DNA of 64,000 bases, from positions 1,550,001 to 1,614,000 of the forward strand of contig NZ_CP062941.1 of NCBI RefSeq assembly GCF_015101885.1, read 5' to 3'. This stretch comes from Massilia litorea. GTDB lineage: Bacteria > Pseudomonadota > Gammaproteobacteria > Burkholderiales > Burkholderiaceae_D. The position numbers were made by a program, and so were the translations under genes. How positions within the stretch are numbered: the first letter of the stretch is position 1; every line of letters starts with the position of its first letter. Shown here one piece after another: positions 28,006-38,478 of the stretch. Below the pieces are notes generated by a model that saw only the letters and a program-made list of their open reading frames with translations, did no database searches and was not told the origin of the DNA.

Positions 28006-30314
28006 TGAAAAAATCCTCCCGTAGCACCCCTGCATTCCCGACCTCGCGCCCGAATCTGCGCCGCATTGCGGCCGGCGTCATGCTGTCCTGTGCGGTGGCC
28101 GCGGCGATGCCGCCGGCGCTGGCCCAGGGCCAGGAAAATTCCGCCGCCCTTTCTTTCGTGAATGCCGACATCGAATCGGTGATCAAGGCCGTCGGCCACT
28201 ACACGGGGATGACGTTCATTATCGACCCGCGCGTCAAAGGCACGCTGACCCTGGTGTCGGAAAAGTCGCTGACCAAGAGCCAGGCGTTTGGACTGCTGAC
28301 CTCGGCGCTCCGGCTGCAGGGCTTTGCCGTCGTCACCACCGGCGAGGGCTATGCCAAGGTGGTGCCGGAAGCGGAAGCGAAACTGCAATCCTCGCCGACC
28401 CAGGTGGGCAAGCGCGGCACCCGCGTGCAGGGCGACCAGATCGCCACCCAGATTTTCCACTTGTCCTACGAATCGGCGGCCAACCTGACGGCCGTGCTGC
28501 GTCCGCTCATTTCTCCGAACAATTCGATCATGGCCAACCCGGGCAATAACAGCCTGGTCATTACCGACTACGCGGATAATCTGCGCCGCCTCTCCCGCAT
28601 CATCGCCGCGCTCGACGCGCCGGTGGCGGCCGACCTCGACGTGGTGCCGATCCGTAACGGCATCGCCAGCGACATCGCGACCCTCGTGTCGCGCCTGATG
28701 GAGCCAAGCGCCGGCGGCGACTCCGGCCGCGTCACCATCCTCGCCGATTCGCGCACCAATTCGGTCGTGGTGCGCGCCCCGTCGCAGGCACGCGCGAACC
28801 TGGCCAAGTCGCTGATCGCCAAGCTCGACCAGGCGACCACCGAAAAGGGCAACATCCACGTCGTCTACCTGAAGAATGCCGATGCCACCAAGGTGGCGCA
28901 GACCCTGCGCGCGGTGGTCTCGCAAGATGCCTCGGCAACGCAGACGACGCAGCAGGGCACGGCCGGCGGCTCGATCCAGGCCGGCGCCCAGGGTGCCGGT
29001 GGCGCGGGCGGCCTCGGCGGGGGGCAGCAAGGCCAGCAGGGCAGCACCGGCCTCGGGGGCACCAGCAATACCTTCGGCCAGGGCGGGCAGGGCGCCAGCG
29101 TCGGCGGCGGCGGTGCCCAGGGCTCCGGCTTCATCCAGGCCGATGCCTCCACCAACAGCCTGATCATCACGGCGCCCGATGCGATCTACCGCAACCTGCG
29201 CGGCGTCATCGACCAGCTCGACGTGCGCCGCGCACAGGTCTACATCGAGGCCCTGGTGGTGGAGATGAATTCGCAGAAAGCGTCGGAATTCGGCGTGCAG
29301 TGGCTCGGATTGTCGGGCAACGACACCAGTAAATACCGCGTCGGCGGCATTCAGTCGTTTAATAGCGGAAACGCCAACAACATCATCAACCTGGCCGCTG
29401 CCGCCCGCGCCGGCATCAGTTCCACGACCACGCCACCGCAACTCCCGGGATTCACGCTCGGCGTCTTCAGGCAGATCAACGGCGCCCTCGGCCTGGGCGC
29501 CGTCGCCAGCGCACTTGAAAACGAAGGCTCTGCCAACATCTTGTCGACACCGAACATGATTACGCTCGATAACGAGCTGGCGACGATCAAGGTGGGCCAG
29601 AACATTCCGATCATCACGGGTTCGTTCACGACCGGCACCAGCGGCGCGAACAATCCCTTCCAGACGGTCGACCGCAAGGACATCGGCCTGCTGATGAAGG
29701 TGCGCCCGCAGATTTCCGAAGGCGGCGTGATCAAACTCTCGATCTACCACGAGAATTCGGGCATCGACAATTCGGTGGTGCGGGCCGAGGGCATCGTCAC
29801 CACCGTGCGCGCGATCGAAAGCAATGTGCTGGCCGACGATGGCCAGATCATCGTGCTGGGCGGCCTGATTTCCGATAACGAAGACCACGGCGAAGAAAAA
29901 GTGCGGGGTCTCGGCGACATCCCGGTGCTGGGCAACCTGTTCAAGTACCGCAACCGTACCCGCAACAAGACCAATCTGATGGTCTTCCTGCGTCCGGTCG
30001 TGGTGCGCAGCAAGGAGCAGAACAACGCCATTTCGCTCGACCGCTACGAATACATGCGTGCGCTGGGCGCGGAAACCCGTCCGCAGGACGATACGATCCT
30101 GATGCCGAACCTGGGCGCGCCGGCCTTGCCGCCGCTCACCAACGGCCAGCCGCCGGCCGGCAGTACCATGGCGACGATGCCGCCGCCGGCCCCGGTCGCC
30201 GCCCGTCCAGGCGCCGCCACCGGCCCCGGCACGGGCCAGCAGGGCGCGCAGCCCCAACCGAACCAGGCGCCCGTGCCCGAATTCCGCCCGGTGACGCCGC
30301 CGAACCAGAAGTGA
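28005..30314 (+). CDS. gspD: type II secretion secretin GspD
   Basis: The 769-residue outer-membrane secretin. Signal peptide 1-43 (ending ALAQG), then N0 and N1-N3 ring domains. N3 carries a Gly/Gln-rich insert of about 65 residues (about 318-382). The secretin domain ends with the signature [18 protein letters not shown] Pro/Gln-rich tail of about 75 residues follows, which could be the pilotin-binding S-domain or a linker. ATG overlaps the gspN stop. Confidence 0.96.
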   Translation: MKKSSRSTPAFPTSRPNLRRIAAGVMLSCAVAAAMPPALAQGQENSAALSFVNADIESVIKAVGHYTGMTFIIDPRVKGTLTLVSEKSLTKSQAFGLLTSALRLQGFAVVTTGEGYAKVVPEAEAKLQSSPTQVGKRGTRVQGDQIATQIFHLSYESAANLTAVLRPLISPNNSIMANPGNNSLVITDYADNLRRLSRIIAALDAPVAADLDVVPIRNGIASDIATLVSRLMEPSAGGDSGRVTILADSRTNSVVVRAPSQARANLAKSLIAKLDQATTEKGNIHVVYLKNADATKVAQTLRAVVSQDASATQTTQQGTAGGSIQAGAQGAGGAGGLGGGQQGQQGSTGLGGTSNTFGQGGQGASVGGGGAQGSGFIQADASTNSLIITAPDAIYRNLRGVIDQLDVRRAQVYIEALVVEMNSQKASEFGVQWLGLSGNDTSKYRVGGIQSFNSGNANNIINLAAAARAGISSTTTPPQLPGFTLGVFRQINGALGLGAVASALENEGSANILSTPNMITLDNELATIKVGQNIPIITGSFTTGTSGANNPFQTVDRKDIGLLMKVRPQISEGGVIKLSIYHENSGIDNSVVRAEGIVTTVRAIESNVLADDGQIIVLGGLISDNEDHGEEKVRGLGDIPVLGNLFKYRNRTRNKTNLMVFLRPVVVRSKEQNNAISLDRYEYMRALGAETRPQDDTILMPNLGAPALPPLTNGQPPAGSTMATMPPPAPVAARPGAATGPGTGQQGAQPQPNQAPVPEFRPVTPPNQK

Positions 30315-30321
30315 TTCCATC

Positions 30322-31743
30322 ATGACCAACCTGTTGCCTTACGCCTTCGCCCGCGACCACGGGGTGCTGGCGCGCACCGGCGATGATGCGAGCCAGAGCG
30401 TGGAAGTGCTCATTTCAAACAGCACGCCGCCGGCCGCCATCGCCGAGGTCTCGCGCCGTTTCGGCCGCATCGCCCTGCGCCGCCTCGAGCGAAGCGAGCT
30501 CGACGACGCCATCGCCGCCGCCTACGCCGCCGCCGGCGGCGACGCCAACCAGGTCTCCGAGGAGTTCGACGCCGACCTCGACCTGACGCGCCTGCTGCAG
30601 GACGTGCCGGCCATCGAAGACCTGCTCGAATCGTCCGACGACGCGCCGGTGATCCGCATGATCAACGCCTTGCTCACGCAATCGCTGCGCGAAGGCGCGT
30701 CCGATATCCACATCGAACCTTTCGAGCAGACCTCGGTCGTCCGTTTCCGCATCGATGGCGCCCTGCGCGACATCGTGCGTCCGCGCAAGGGGATCCACGC
30801 TTCCCTGATCTCGCGTATCAAGATCATGTCGCAGCTCGACATCGCCGAAAAACGCCTGCCCCAGGATGGCCGCATCACGCTGCGCGTGGGCGGCAAACCG
30901 GTCGACGTGCGGGTCTCGACCTTACCGACCGGCCACGGCGAGCGCGCCGTGCTGCGTCTGCTCGACAAGGAAGCGGGGCGGCTCGACTTGTCGCACCTGG
31001 GCATGAGCCCGGACCTGCTGCCGCAGTTCGACAAATTGATCAACCAGCCGCACGGCATCGTGCTCGTCACGGGGCCGACCGGTTCCGGCAAGACGACGAC
31101 CTTGTATGCGGCGCTGTCGCGCCTGAACGCCTCGACCACCAACATCATGACGGTGGAAGACCCGATCGAGTACGACCTCTCCGGCGTCGGCCAGACGCAA
31201 GTCAATGCCCGCATCGACATGACCTTCGCAAAAGCCCTGCGCGCGATCCTGCGCCAGGACCCGGACGTGATCATGATCGGCGAGATCCGCGACCTGGAAA
31301 CGGCGCAGATCGCGGTCCAGGCCTCATTGACCGGCCACCTGGTGCTGGCGACCCTGCACACCAACGATGCCGCCGCCGCCGTCACCCGCTTACTCGACAT
31401 GGGGATCGAACCGTTCCTGCTGTCGTCCTCGCTGCTGGGCGTGATGGCCCAGCGCCTGGTCCGTAAACTGTGCACGCACTGTAAAAAAAGCGATGGCGTG
31501 CTCTGGCATGCGGTCGGTTGCGAGCGCTGCGGCCACACGGGCTACCACGGCCGGGTCGGCGTCTACGAATTGCTGGAGACGAACGAGGGCATCCGCGCCC
31601 AGATCCACAACCAGGCCTCGGAAGCGGAAATCCGCGCGGCAGCCCAGAAGAGCGGCATGCGCACCATGCGCGAAGACGGCGAACGCTGGCTGCGTGACGG
31701 CACCACGACGCAGGCCGAGCTGCTGCGCGTAACCAAGGATTAG
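30322..31743 (+). CDS. gspE: type II secretion ATPase GspE
   Basis: The 473-residue cytoplasmic motor ATPase. Walker [11 protein letters not shown] is at about 250-259, the Asp box 'TVEDPIEY', Walker B '[15 protein letters not shown]' and His box '[12 protein letters not shown]' follow in order. The zinc-binding CxxC pair CTHC and CERC are at about 384 and 399. The N-terminal domain binds GspL. Confidence 0.97.
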   Translation: MTNLLPYAFARDHGVLARTGDDASQSVEVLISNSTPPAAIAEVSRRFGRIALRRLERSELDDAIAAAYAAAGGDANQVSEEFDADLDLTRLLQDVPAIEDLLESSDDAPVIRMINALLTQSLREGASDIHIEPFEQTSVVRFRIDGALRDIVRPRKGIHASLISRIKIMSQLDIAEKRLPQDGRITLRVGGKPVDVRVSTLPTGHGERAVLRLLDKEAGRLDLSHLGMSPDLLPQFDKLINQPHGIVLVTGPTGSGKTTTLYAALSRLNASTTNIMTVEDPIEYDLSGVGQTQVNARIDMTFAKALRAILRQDPDVIMIGEIRDLETAQIAVQASLTGHLVLATLHTNDAAAAVTRLLDMGIEPFLLSSSLLGVMAQRLVRKLCTHCKKSDGVLWHAVGCERCGHTGYHGRVGVYELLETNEGIRAQIHNQASEAEIRAAAQKSGMRTMREDGERWLRDGTTTQAELLRVTKD

Positions 31744-31745
31744 CG

Positions 31746-32966
31746 ATGCCGGCATTCCGTTACGAAGCCGTCGATGCGGGCGGCGCCACGCGCAAGGGCG
31801 TGGTCAATGCCGACAGCCCGCGCGCGGCACGCGCCGACCTGCGCGTGCAGGGCCTCACGCCTTTGAGCGTCGAGGCGATCGCCGCCCAGGTCGACGCCAG
31901 CGGCGTCACCCGTTCGCGCGGCTTCGGCGAACGTCTTTCCACGGTCGAACTGGCGCTGTTTACGCGCCAGATGGCCAGCTTGCTGGAAGCGGGCTTGCCG
32001 CTGGAACAAGCGTTCACGGCCCTGCTCGAACAGGCCGAAAAGCCGTATCTGCGCGACCTGATCGCTTCCATCCGCGCCGAAGTCATGGGCGGCATTTCGT
32101 TTTCGGATGCGCTGTCGCATCACCCGCGTGATTTCGACCAGATCTACCGCGGGCTGGTGTCCTCGGGCGAACAGATCGGCCAGCTGGCGCGGGTACTCTC
32201 GCGCCTGGCCGACTACATCGAGCGCCGCAACGCGCTGGTGCAGAAGGTGCGCCTGGCGTTCACCTATCCGGCCATCGTTACCGTCGTCGCCTTCGCCATC
32301 GTCATCTTCCTGCTGACCTATGTGGTGCCGCAGATCGTGTCCGTGTTTGCCAACACCAAGCAGAAGCTGCCGCTGCTGACCGTCATGATGCTGGGCGTAT
32401 CGAACTTCATGCGCGCCTGGGGCATCCTGCTCGGCCTGGCACTGGTGGCCGCCTGGTTCGCCTGGCGCCGGGCGCTGCAAAATCCGGTGCTGAAGCGGCG
32501 CTGGCATACCTGGCTGCTGACCGCGCCCGTGTACGGCAAGTTCGAGAGAAGCCTGAACACGGCGCGCTTTGCCAGCACGCTGGCGATCACGACCGGCTCC
32601 GGGGTGCCGATCCTGCGCGCGCTCGATACCAGCCGCGACACCCTGTCGAACGTCGCCATGCGCGAGCTGGTCGAACAGGCCACCGCCAGCGTGCGCGAGG
32701 GTATCAGCCTGGCGCGGGCGCTGTCCGTCCAAAAACATTTTCCACCGATGCTGGTGCACATGATCCGTGCCGGAGAAATTACCGGCGAGTTGCCGGCGAT
32801 GCTGGAGCGGGCGGCCAATTCGCAGCAGGCCGACCTCGAACGCCGCACGCTGACCATCGCCGGCCTGCTCGAACCGGTGCTGATCCTGGCCATGGGCCTG
32901 GTGGTGCTCTTGATCGTGCTGGCGGTCCTGATGCCGATCATTGAAATCAACCAGCTGGTGCGCTAA
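31746..32966 (+). CDS. gspF: type II secretion inner-membrane platform protein GspF
   Basis: A 406-residue polytopic protein with two homologous T2SSF domains and three membrane segments near 170, 220 and 380. Conserved 'FTRQMASLLEAGLPLEQAF' and 'FASTLAITTGSGVPILRAL' begin the two repeats. It connects GspE motion to the pseudopilus. Confidence 0.96.
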   Translation: MPAFRYEAVDAGGATRKGVVNADSPRAARADLRVQGLTPLSVEAIAAQVDASGVTRSRGFGERLSTVELALFTRQMASLLEAGLPLEQAFTALLEQAEKPYLRDLIASIRAEVMGGISFSDALSHHPRDFDQIYRGLVSSGEQIGQLARVLSRLADYIERRNALVQKVRLAFTYPAIVTVVAFAIVIFLLTYVVPQIVSVFANTKQKLPLLTVMMLGVSNFMRAWGILLGLALVAAWFAWRRALQNPVLKRRWHTWLLTAPVYGKFERSLNTARFASTLAITTGSGVPILRALDTSRDTLSNVAMRELVEQATASVREGISLARALSVQKHFPPMLVHMIRAGEITGELPAMLERAANSQQADLERRTLTIAGLLEPVLILAMGLVVLLIVLAVLMPIIEINQLVR

Positions 32967-32977
32967 CAAGGATACCG

Positions 32978-33664
32978 ATGAAGCGTCTGCCTCTCTTATT
33001 TACCCTGCTTGCCCTGATCTTCCTGGCCGTGTCGGCCACCTACTGGGGCATGCAGCTGTACAAGCCGGTACAAAGGCCGATCGCCGCGGCGCCGGTCGCC
33101 AGTGTGCCGGAACCCTCGCCCGATGCCGCCGCCACGCTGTTCGGCGGCCAGCCGGTCGCGAACGTCGCCACCAATTACCAGCTGACCGGCATCGTCGCCG
33201 CCGGGCGCGACAGTGTTGCGATCATCGTGGCCGACGGCCAGCCGCCGAAAGCCCTGAAGGTCGGCCATGAACTCAATCCAGGCGTCAGCATCAGCGAAGT
33301 GCACCCGCGCTACATCATGCTGTCCGAAGGCGGCGTCATGAAACGCATCGACCTGGCGGCCGACACCAAGCCGGCCATCGCGCTGTCGGGCGGCGCCGCG
33401 TCGCCGCTGCCCGTGCCGCCGCAAATGGGCCGTCCGACGCTGGCCCCGGCCGGCGCCTTGCCGGCAAGCGAGCCGCAAACGGCGCCCGGCGCCGTGCAGA
33501 GCCCGCCACCACAGGGCGAAGTCAATCCGGTCGTGCCGCAAGGGCAGGAACCGCCGCAGGAAGGCCCGCCCGCCGACGTCGCCCCGCCGCCGAACCAGCC
33601 GCAAATGCCGCCGCCGACCCGTTCGGTAGGCAGCCCGGTCAGCGGAACCAACCCGGTACGTTAA
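32978..33664 (+). CDS. gspC: type II secretion protein GspC-like, no PDZ domain
   Basis: A 228-residue protein with a membrane anchor (about 5-24) and an HR domain (about 50-125, 'YQLTGIVAAGRDSVAIIVADGQ'), the part of GspC that binds the secretin N0 domain. The C-terminal 90 residues are Pro/Gln/Gly-rich instead of a PDZ domain. It lies at the 3' end of the operon, whereas gspC usually comes first in enterobacteria. Confidence 0.88.
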   Translation: MKRLPLLFTLLALIFLAVSATYWGMQLYKPVQRPIAAAPVASVPEPSPDAAATLFGGQPVANVATNYQLTGIVAAGRDSVAIIVADGQPPKALKVGHELNPGVSISEVHPRYIMLSEGGVMKRIDLAADTKPAIALSGGAASPLPVPPQMGRPTLAPAGALPASEPQTAPGAVQSPPPQGEVNPVVPQGQEPPQEGPPADVAPPPNQPQMPPPTRSVGSPVSGTNPVR

Positions 33665-33670
33665 CCGGGC

Positions 33671-33697
33671 CGGGTGGCCGCAACGCAGGGCCACCCG
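33671..33697. terminator. hairpin between convergent gspC and regulator gene
   Basis: A 9-bp perfect inverted repeat (CGGGTGGCC / GGCCACCCG) fills the 33-bp convergent gap. No T run, so it is a likely but imperfect bidirectional terminator. Confidence 0.5.
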
Positions 33698-34429
33698 CTA
33701 GCGCCGCAAGGCCGTAAACGCGGCAAATTCCCACGATCTGAACCCGACCAGCAAGGTCATCCCCTCTCTTTCCTGCGCCGGCAGGCGCCGGTCGTGCCGG
33801 TGCAGGCGCGTCAACTCCCCGGCCAACTGGTGGATCTTCTGTGCCAGCTCGGCCGCGCTGGCCGGCGACAGCCGCGCCGGCAAGCACATCAATGTCTCGC
33901 CGGCGCCGTCGAAGCGTCCCGCAAAATAATCCGGCACGATCTGTTCCCGAAAATAATGTTGGACCGGTCCGTCCGGCAGCCAGTGAAACGCGTTCGAGAC
34001 GCGCAGCGTGTAGCGGTTCAGCGGGCGCAGTTCGATCAGGCCGAGCCGGTCGAGTTCGGCCAGGCAGCCGATGCACTCCGCCTCAGTCAGGCGATAGGTC
34101 TCGACGATCTGCTCCATGCTCCAGTAGCCGAGGCAGCAGATCGCCACCAGCAGCAATCTCGGCTTGGCGACGAGCGAGGTTTCCTGGGGCAGGGTCAGGG
34201 CGTCGGGCTGGGGGCGGCTATCGGCCGCGCGGCGCAGCACATCCTCGAAGGCGATGCCGGTGGCCTGGCAAATCTGCGCCAGGCGCGACAGCGGCATGTC
34301 TTTCTGGCCAAACATCCGCTTGACGCTCGACTCGCTCATGTCGATGCGTTCGGCCAGGGTTTTATAGGTGAGATTGGCCGCGCGCAGTTCGGCGCGCAGC
34401 ACGTCGACGATCAGCTCGGGTGAGCTCAT
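33698..34429 (-). CDS. Cro/C1-type helix-turn-helix transcriptional regulator
   Basis: A 243-residue protein. Residues about 8-65 form an XRE-type DNA-binding domain ('LAERIDMSESSVKRMFGQKDMPLSRLAQIC'). The rest is a helical ligand or dimerisation domain I do not recognise. AGGA precedes the ATG at 34429. It is divergent from the metalloprotease gene and may regulate itself and that gene, which is inference from position only. Confidence 0.85.
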   Translation of the reverse strand: MSSPELIVDVLRAELRAANLTYKTLAERIDMSESSVKRMFGQKDMPLSRLAQICQATGIAFEDVLRRAADSRPQPDALTLPQETSLVAKPRLLLVAICCLGYWSMEQIVETYRLTEAECIGCLAELDRLGLIELRPLNRYTLRVSNAFHWLPDGPVQHYFREQIVPDYFAGRFDGAGETLMCLPARLSPASAAELAQKIHQLAGELTRLHRHDRRLPAQEREGMTLLVGFRSWEFAAFTALRR

Positions 34430-34435
34430 GGGGAT

Positions 34436-34471
34436 CCTGTACTCGGCAATGGGCGCCGATCAATGTACAGG
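34436..34471. promoter_or_regulatory. possible operator for the divergent regulator
   Basis: An inverted repeat CCTGTAC ... GTACAGG with 22 bp between the arms lies 6 bp upstream of the regulator start. This is a plausible autoregulatory site but unsupported by any second copy in the gap. Confidence 0.25.
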
Positions 34472-34655
34472 CGAATGATCCAGGCGGCAAGGTGCCCCGC
34501 GGCCGATCTGGCTCGCGGCCCGGCTTGCGCTAAACGAGCTCAGCCTGAAAAAACTTCCATTAGATTCGTAGAGGTTCGTCTCGGCGAACTGACTTGCCGG
34601 CTTCCTCGCGGGCAAGGTTAACCATAGGCATACGGCGTACTTCAAGGAGATGGTC

Positions 34656-36278
34656 ATGTCGAACAATCAGCTTCAAACACCTGAACGAATTTCCGCGGCT
34701 ATCGGTGCCGCTTTCGCGGAGGATAGCCAAGACGTCCAGCAAGCGCTCGTGCAGCCGGCATTCGGCGCGGCCGCTCCCGAACCCGAGCTGAGCGGAAACG
34801 GTTTTACTTACCGCCATGATTGGGGTCTGCGCCGCGGCCAGTGGAAGCTCCGGCTCAACTGGGGAGACGTGAACCCGCGCTCGCGGGTGTTCGTGTCGAT
34901 CGGCGAAGGCGCCGGCGCCGGCCCGGACGCCGGCAAGTTCCTCGGGGACGCCCGCTACACGCTGCACAATGTGGCGCCGCGCGCCGGAGGCGTCGACATC
35001 TGGGTGAACATCGAATGGAGTTCGGATATCCGGCTGTATGTCGACTACCTCGTGGTGAACCCGCCTGCGACGATCAGGACGGTGCAGGTCACCGTGCAGC
35101 GCCACAGCACAGTCGCCTTGACCGACGCGGAGGCCGATCGTATCTTGGGCGACATGGGAACGATTCTCCAGAGCGACGACTCGCCTGCGGACGTGGCGAC
35201 CCCGGTCCGGTTCGTACGCAACGGGCCGGTCCAGCTGTTGCCGGCGGCGATCCCCGCGGCGATCCAGACCGAGGCCGACCTGACGGCACTGCTCAACGCA
35301 GGTTCCGGGGTCAAGATCGTGCAGGCGATACGCTGGTGCGGCGGTCCGGGCGGCTCGATCATCGGCTGTGCCCCAGTCGGCAGCCCGACGGTCAACCTGG
35401 CGGCCGTGCGCTTCACCGCCAATCAGGAAGGGCTGATCTGGGTGCACGAATATGGCCACAACTGCGGCCTCGGCCACCGCACGGATGACCTCAGGGCCGT
35501 CATGTACCCGAGCGTCGGCGCCGACCACAACGTGGTCAACAGCGCCGAGTCCGCCAGTTACCTGGCCGGCCCGCTGGCCGTCACCGGCGCCGTCATGGCG
35601 TCCAGCTGCCTGCTCGGCGCCGCCGTCCAGCCGCCGCAGGACGTGCGCGCATTCGTTTCCCAGCACTGGATCGCAGGGATTCCCTACGAGGCGGCTTCCC
35701 ACTACACCGAGGAAGACGCCAAACGGCTGCTGGAATGGTTAGTCAACGAGCCCGAACAGCATGAGGAGTTCCTGCCGGAGATCGTCACCACGCTGGGCTT
35801 TATCGGCAGCGAGCTCGCCGTCCAGCCTTTGATCGATTTCGTGCAAAGCCCGCGCGCCAGCCAGGCCGTGTTCAATGCGAAGAACGCCGCCCTGATCCAT
35901 CTCGGCGACCTGATCAACAAATCGGGAAGCCAGGCCGCGCTCGCATTCCTCACCCAAGTCGCGACCGATACGGCAGCGGCGAAAACCCTGGCCGTGCCGC
36001 GGGTCGACATCGCAGCGGCCGAAGCGGGTGTAGCAGGTGTGAGCGCGCCCGGCCTGGAGGAGCTGGCGGCCGAACTGGCGGTGTCCGCAAGCTTCGGTCT
36101 GGCGCTGGCGGGCAAACCGGAAGCGGAGCAGACCTTGATCAAGCTGGCGCAGGACACGAAGGCCTTCCCCGCTGTCAAGGCGGCGGCAGCGGAAGCGGCG
36201 GCGTTGTCGCAGAAGATGCGCGCCCAGGGCCAGGCGGCGTATTACAGCGCGAAGTGTGAAGGGAGCAAACAGCCGTAA
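34656..36278 (+). CDS. metzincin-type zinc metalloprotease without signal peptide
   Basis: A 540-residue protein with the complete metzincin signature HEYGHNCGLGH at 264-274 (zinc ligands His264, His268, His274; catalytic Glu265) and a Met-turn at Met283 in VMYPS. The N-terminal 140 residues are a beta-rich domain, and the Ala-rich helical C-terminal half (about 340-540) looks HEAT-like. No signal peptide is seen, unusual for this class. ATG at 34656 has AAGGAG six bases upstream; the ATG at 34650 touches the Shine-Dalgarno. Function and substrate are unknown. Confidence 0.85.
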   Translation: MSNNQLQTPERISAAIGAAFAEDSQDVQQALVQPAFGAAAPEPELSGNGFTYRHDWGLRRGQWKLRLNWGDVNPRSRVFVSIGEGAGAGPDAGKFLGDARYTLHNVAPRAGGVDIWVNIEWSSDIRLYVDYLVVNPPATIRTVQVTVQRHSTVALTDAEADRILGDMGTILQSDDSPADVATPVRFVRNGPVQLLPAAIPAAIQTEADLTALLNAGSGVKIVQAIRWCGGPGGSIIGCAPVGSPTVNLAAVRFTANQEGLIWVHEYGHNCGLGHRTDDLRAVMYPSVGADHNVVNSAESASYLAGPLAVTGAVMASSCLLGAAVQPPQDVRAFVSQHWIAGIPYEAASHYTEEDAKRLLEWLVNEPEQHEEFLPEIVTTLGFIGSELAVQPLIDFVQSPRASQAVFNAKNAALIHLGDLINKSGSQAALAFLTQVATDTAAAKTLAVPRVDIAAAEAGVAGVSAPGLEELAAELAVSASFGLALAGKPEAEQTLIKLAQDTKAFPAVKAAAAEAAALSQKMRAQGQAAYYSAKCEGSKQP

Positions 36279-36305
36279 CAGGACGATCCGTCGGATCGCG
36301 CAGCG

Positions 36306-36335
36306 CCCCGGCCTTGGTACTGGCCGGGGTTTTTT
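36306..36335 (+). terminator. intrinsic terminator of the metalloprotease gene
   Basis: An 8-bp GC-only stem (CCCCGGCC / GGCCGGGG, 8-base loop) followed by six T residues, 27 bp after the stop. Confidence 0.9.
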
Positions 36336-36339
36336 AATT

Positions 36340-36540
36340 TCACTCGTCTTCCGGAACCAGCGGCGCCTTTTTCAGCTGCTGCTTGGCGGCCTGGCGCTCG
36401 GTTGACGCCGGCTTGGCGTGTGGACCGGCCGCGCGCGCCTTGGCCAGGGCCGCGATGGGATTGCGCGGCTTGCCGAATTGCTGCGCCGGCATGGCGCGCA
36501 GCATCATCTTCTGCCGGGTTGCAAGTGCCTTGTTCGCCAT
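36340..36540 (-). CDS. small basic hypothetical protein
   Basis: A 66-residue, Lys/Arg/Ala-rich soluble protein with no membrane segment. The family is not recognised. It is probably real because AAGGAGAGG precedes the ATG at 36540 with good spacing and it is bounded by a terminator and hslU. It is on the same strand as hslVU, 20 bp after it. Confidence 0.65.
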   Translation of the reverse strand: MANKALATRQKMMLRAMPAQQFGKPRNPIAALAKARAAGPHAKPASTERQAAKQQLKKAPLVPEDE

Positions 36541-36560
36541 GTCCTCTCCTTCCCGAAACC

Positions 36561-37898
36561 TTACAGCACGTAGCGCGACAGGTCCTCGTTGGCCGACAGC
36601 ATGTCGAGCCGTTCGTTGACATAGGCCGCGTCGATCGTGATCTGTTTATCCTGCGTATCGCTGGCGTGGAACGAAATTTCCTCGAGCAACTTTTCCATCA
36701 CCGTGTACAGGCGCCGCGCACCGATGTTCTCGGTCCGCTCGTTGACGGAAAACGCGATCTCGGCCAGGCGGTGGATGCCGTCCTCGGAGAAGGTCAATTG
36801 CACGCCTTCGGTGCCGAGCAAGGCTTCGTACTGCGTCGTCAGGCAGGCATCGGTGCTGGTGAGAATGCGTTTGAAGTCGTCGATCGAGAGCGATTCGAGT
36901 TCGACCCGGATCGGGAAGCGCCCCTGCAGCTCGGGGATCAGGTCCGACGGTTTAGCAAGATGAAACGCGCCCGAGGCGATGAACAGGATGTGGTCGGTCT
37001 TGATCATGCCGTACTTGGTATTCACGGTGGTGCCCTCGACCAGCGGCAGCAGATCGCGCTGCACGCCGGCGCGCGAAACGTCGGCGCCGCCGTGCTCGGA
37101 ACGGGTCGCGATCTTGTCGATCTCATCGAGGAACACAATGCCGTTGTTCTCGACGTTGTGGATCGCCTTTTGCTTCATCTCGTCTTCGTTGATCAGGCGT
37201 GCCGCTTCTTCCTCGGCCAAGACCTTCATCGCCTCCTTGATCTTCATCTTGCGCGCCTTCTTGCGCGTGCCGCCGACGCCGGCGAACATCGACTTGATCT
37301 GTTCCGTCATTTCTTCCATGCCGGGCGGGGCCATGATTTCCATCTGCGGCGCGGCGTCGGCGACCTCGATTTCGACCTCGCGGTCGTCGAGCGAGCCCTC
37401 GCGCAGGCGTTTTCTGAACGTCTGGCGCGTGCTGTCGCCTTCTTTCGCTTCGGCCGAGGCGCTGACATTGAAGCCGAAGTCGCGCGCCGGCGGCACCAGG
37501 ATGTCGATGATGCGGTCTTCGGCCGCGTCTTCGGCGTGCTGGCGCACCTTTTTCATTTCGCTGGCGCGGGTCTGCTTGACGCCGATGTCGATCAGGTCGC
37601 GGATGATGGTGTCGACATCGCGCCCGACATAACCCACTTCCGTGAACTTCGTCGCTTCGATTTTAATAAAAGGCGCATCGGCCAGCTTGGCCAGGCGGCG
37701 GGCGATTTCCGTCTTGCCGACGCCGGTCGGGCCGATCATGAGGATGTTTTTCGGGGTGATCTCGTGGCGCAGCGGTTCCTGCACCTGCTGGCGGCGCCAG
37801 CGGTTGCGCAGGGCGATGGCGACGGCGCGCTTGGCTTTACCCTGGCCGACGACGTGCTTGTCCAGTTCCGAGACGATTTCAAGGGGGGTCATGTTCAT
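36561..37898 (-). CDS. hslU: ATP-dependent protease ATPase subunit HslU
   Basis: The 445-residue AAA+ unfoldase of the HslVU protease. N-terminal [17 protein letters not shown], Walker [13 protein letters not shown], Walker B '[12 protein letters not shown]', the variable I-domain in the middle and the conserved C-terminus ending LSRYVL, which inserts into HslV. ATG at 37898 or the ATG two codons later could start it. Confidence 0.97.
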   Translation of the reverse strand: MNMTPLEIVSELDKHVVGQGKAKRAVAIALRNRWRRQQVQEPLRHEITPKNILMIGPTGVGKTEIARRLAKLADAPFIKIEATKFTEVGYVGRDVDTIIRDLIDIGVKQTRASEMKKVRQHAEDAAEDRIIDILVPPARDFGFNVSASAEAKEGDSTRQTFRKRLREGSLDDREVEIEVADAAPQMEIMAPPGMEEMTEQIKSMFAGVGGTRKKARKMKIKEAMKVLAEEEAARLINEDEMKQKAIHNVENNGIVFLDEIDKIATRSEHGGADVSRAGVQRDLLPLVEGTTVNTKYGMIKTDHILFIASGAFHLAKPSDLIPELQGRFPIRVELESLSIDDFKRILTSTDACLTTQYEALLGTEGVQLTFSEDGIHRLAEIAFSVNERTENIGARRLYTVMEKLLEEISFHASDTQDKQITIDAAYVNERLDMLSANEDLSRYVL

Positions 37899-37912
37899 GG
37901 TATGCGCGCCGG

Positions 37913-38449
37913 TCAGTCCAGCGTTTCGATGATGTGGGACAAATTGGTGTAGATGCACAGCTCGCCGGCGATGGTCAGCGCCTTTTTGACGACTTCGCCT
38001 GGCGGCAGGTCGGTGTTTTCCTGCAAGGCTTTCGCTGCCGACTGGGCATAGATGCCGCCGGAACCGATCGCGCCGATGCCGTCCTCGGGCTCGAGCACGT
38101 CGCCGTTGCCGGTGATGATCAGGGTCGTTTCCCTGTCAGCCACCAGCAGCATCGCCTCCAGCTTGCGCAGCATGCGGTCGGTACGCCAGTCCTTGGCCAG
38201 TTCGACCGAGGAGCGCAGCAGGTTGCCCTGGTGCTTCTCGAGCTTCGCCTCGAAGCGGTCGAGCAGGGTGAACGCGTCGGCGGTGGCGCCGGCGAAGCCG
38301 CACAGGACTTTACCTTGGTAGAGCTTGCGCACCTTGCGTGCCGAACCCTTCATGACGACGTTGCCCAGCGTAACCTGGCCGTCGCCGCCCAATGCGACCT
38401 TCTCGCCGCGGCGCACGCTCACAATGGTGGTGCCGTGAAATTGTTCCAT
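37913..38449 (-). CDS. hslV: ATP-dependent protease peptidase subunit HslV
   Basis: A 178-residue Ntn-hydrolase related to the proteasome beta subunit. The precursor starts MEQFHG and is expected to be cleaved before TTIVSVRRG so that Thr becomes the catalytic N-terminus. ATG at 38449 has GAGGCAG upstream. The gene is first in the hslVU operon. Confidence 0.97.
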   Translation of the reverse strand: MEQFHGTTIVSVRRGEKVALGGDGQVTLGNVVMKGSARKVRKLYQGKVLCGFAGATADAFTLLDRFEAKLEKHQGNLLRSSVELAKDWRTDRMLRKLEAMLLVADRETTLIITGNGDVLEPEDGIGAIGSGGIYAQSAAKALQENTDLPPGEVVKKALTIAGELCIYTNLSHIIETLD

Positions 38450-38478
38450 ATCTGCCTCATGATTAACTAGCCCTCCGC

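Noticed and set aside
27915..30329. Long minus-strand open frame (804 codons) opposite gspD
   Set aside because: Shadow of the secretin gene; composition dominated by Arg, Gly, His and Asp without any recognisable fold.
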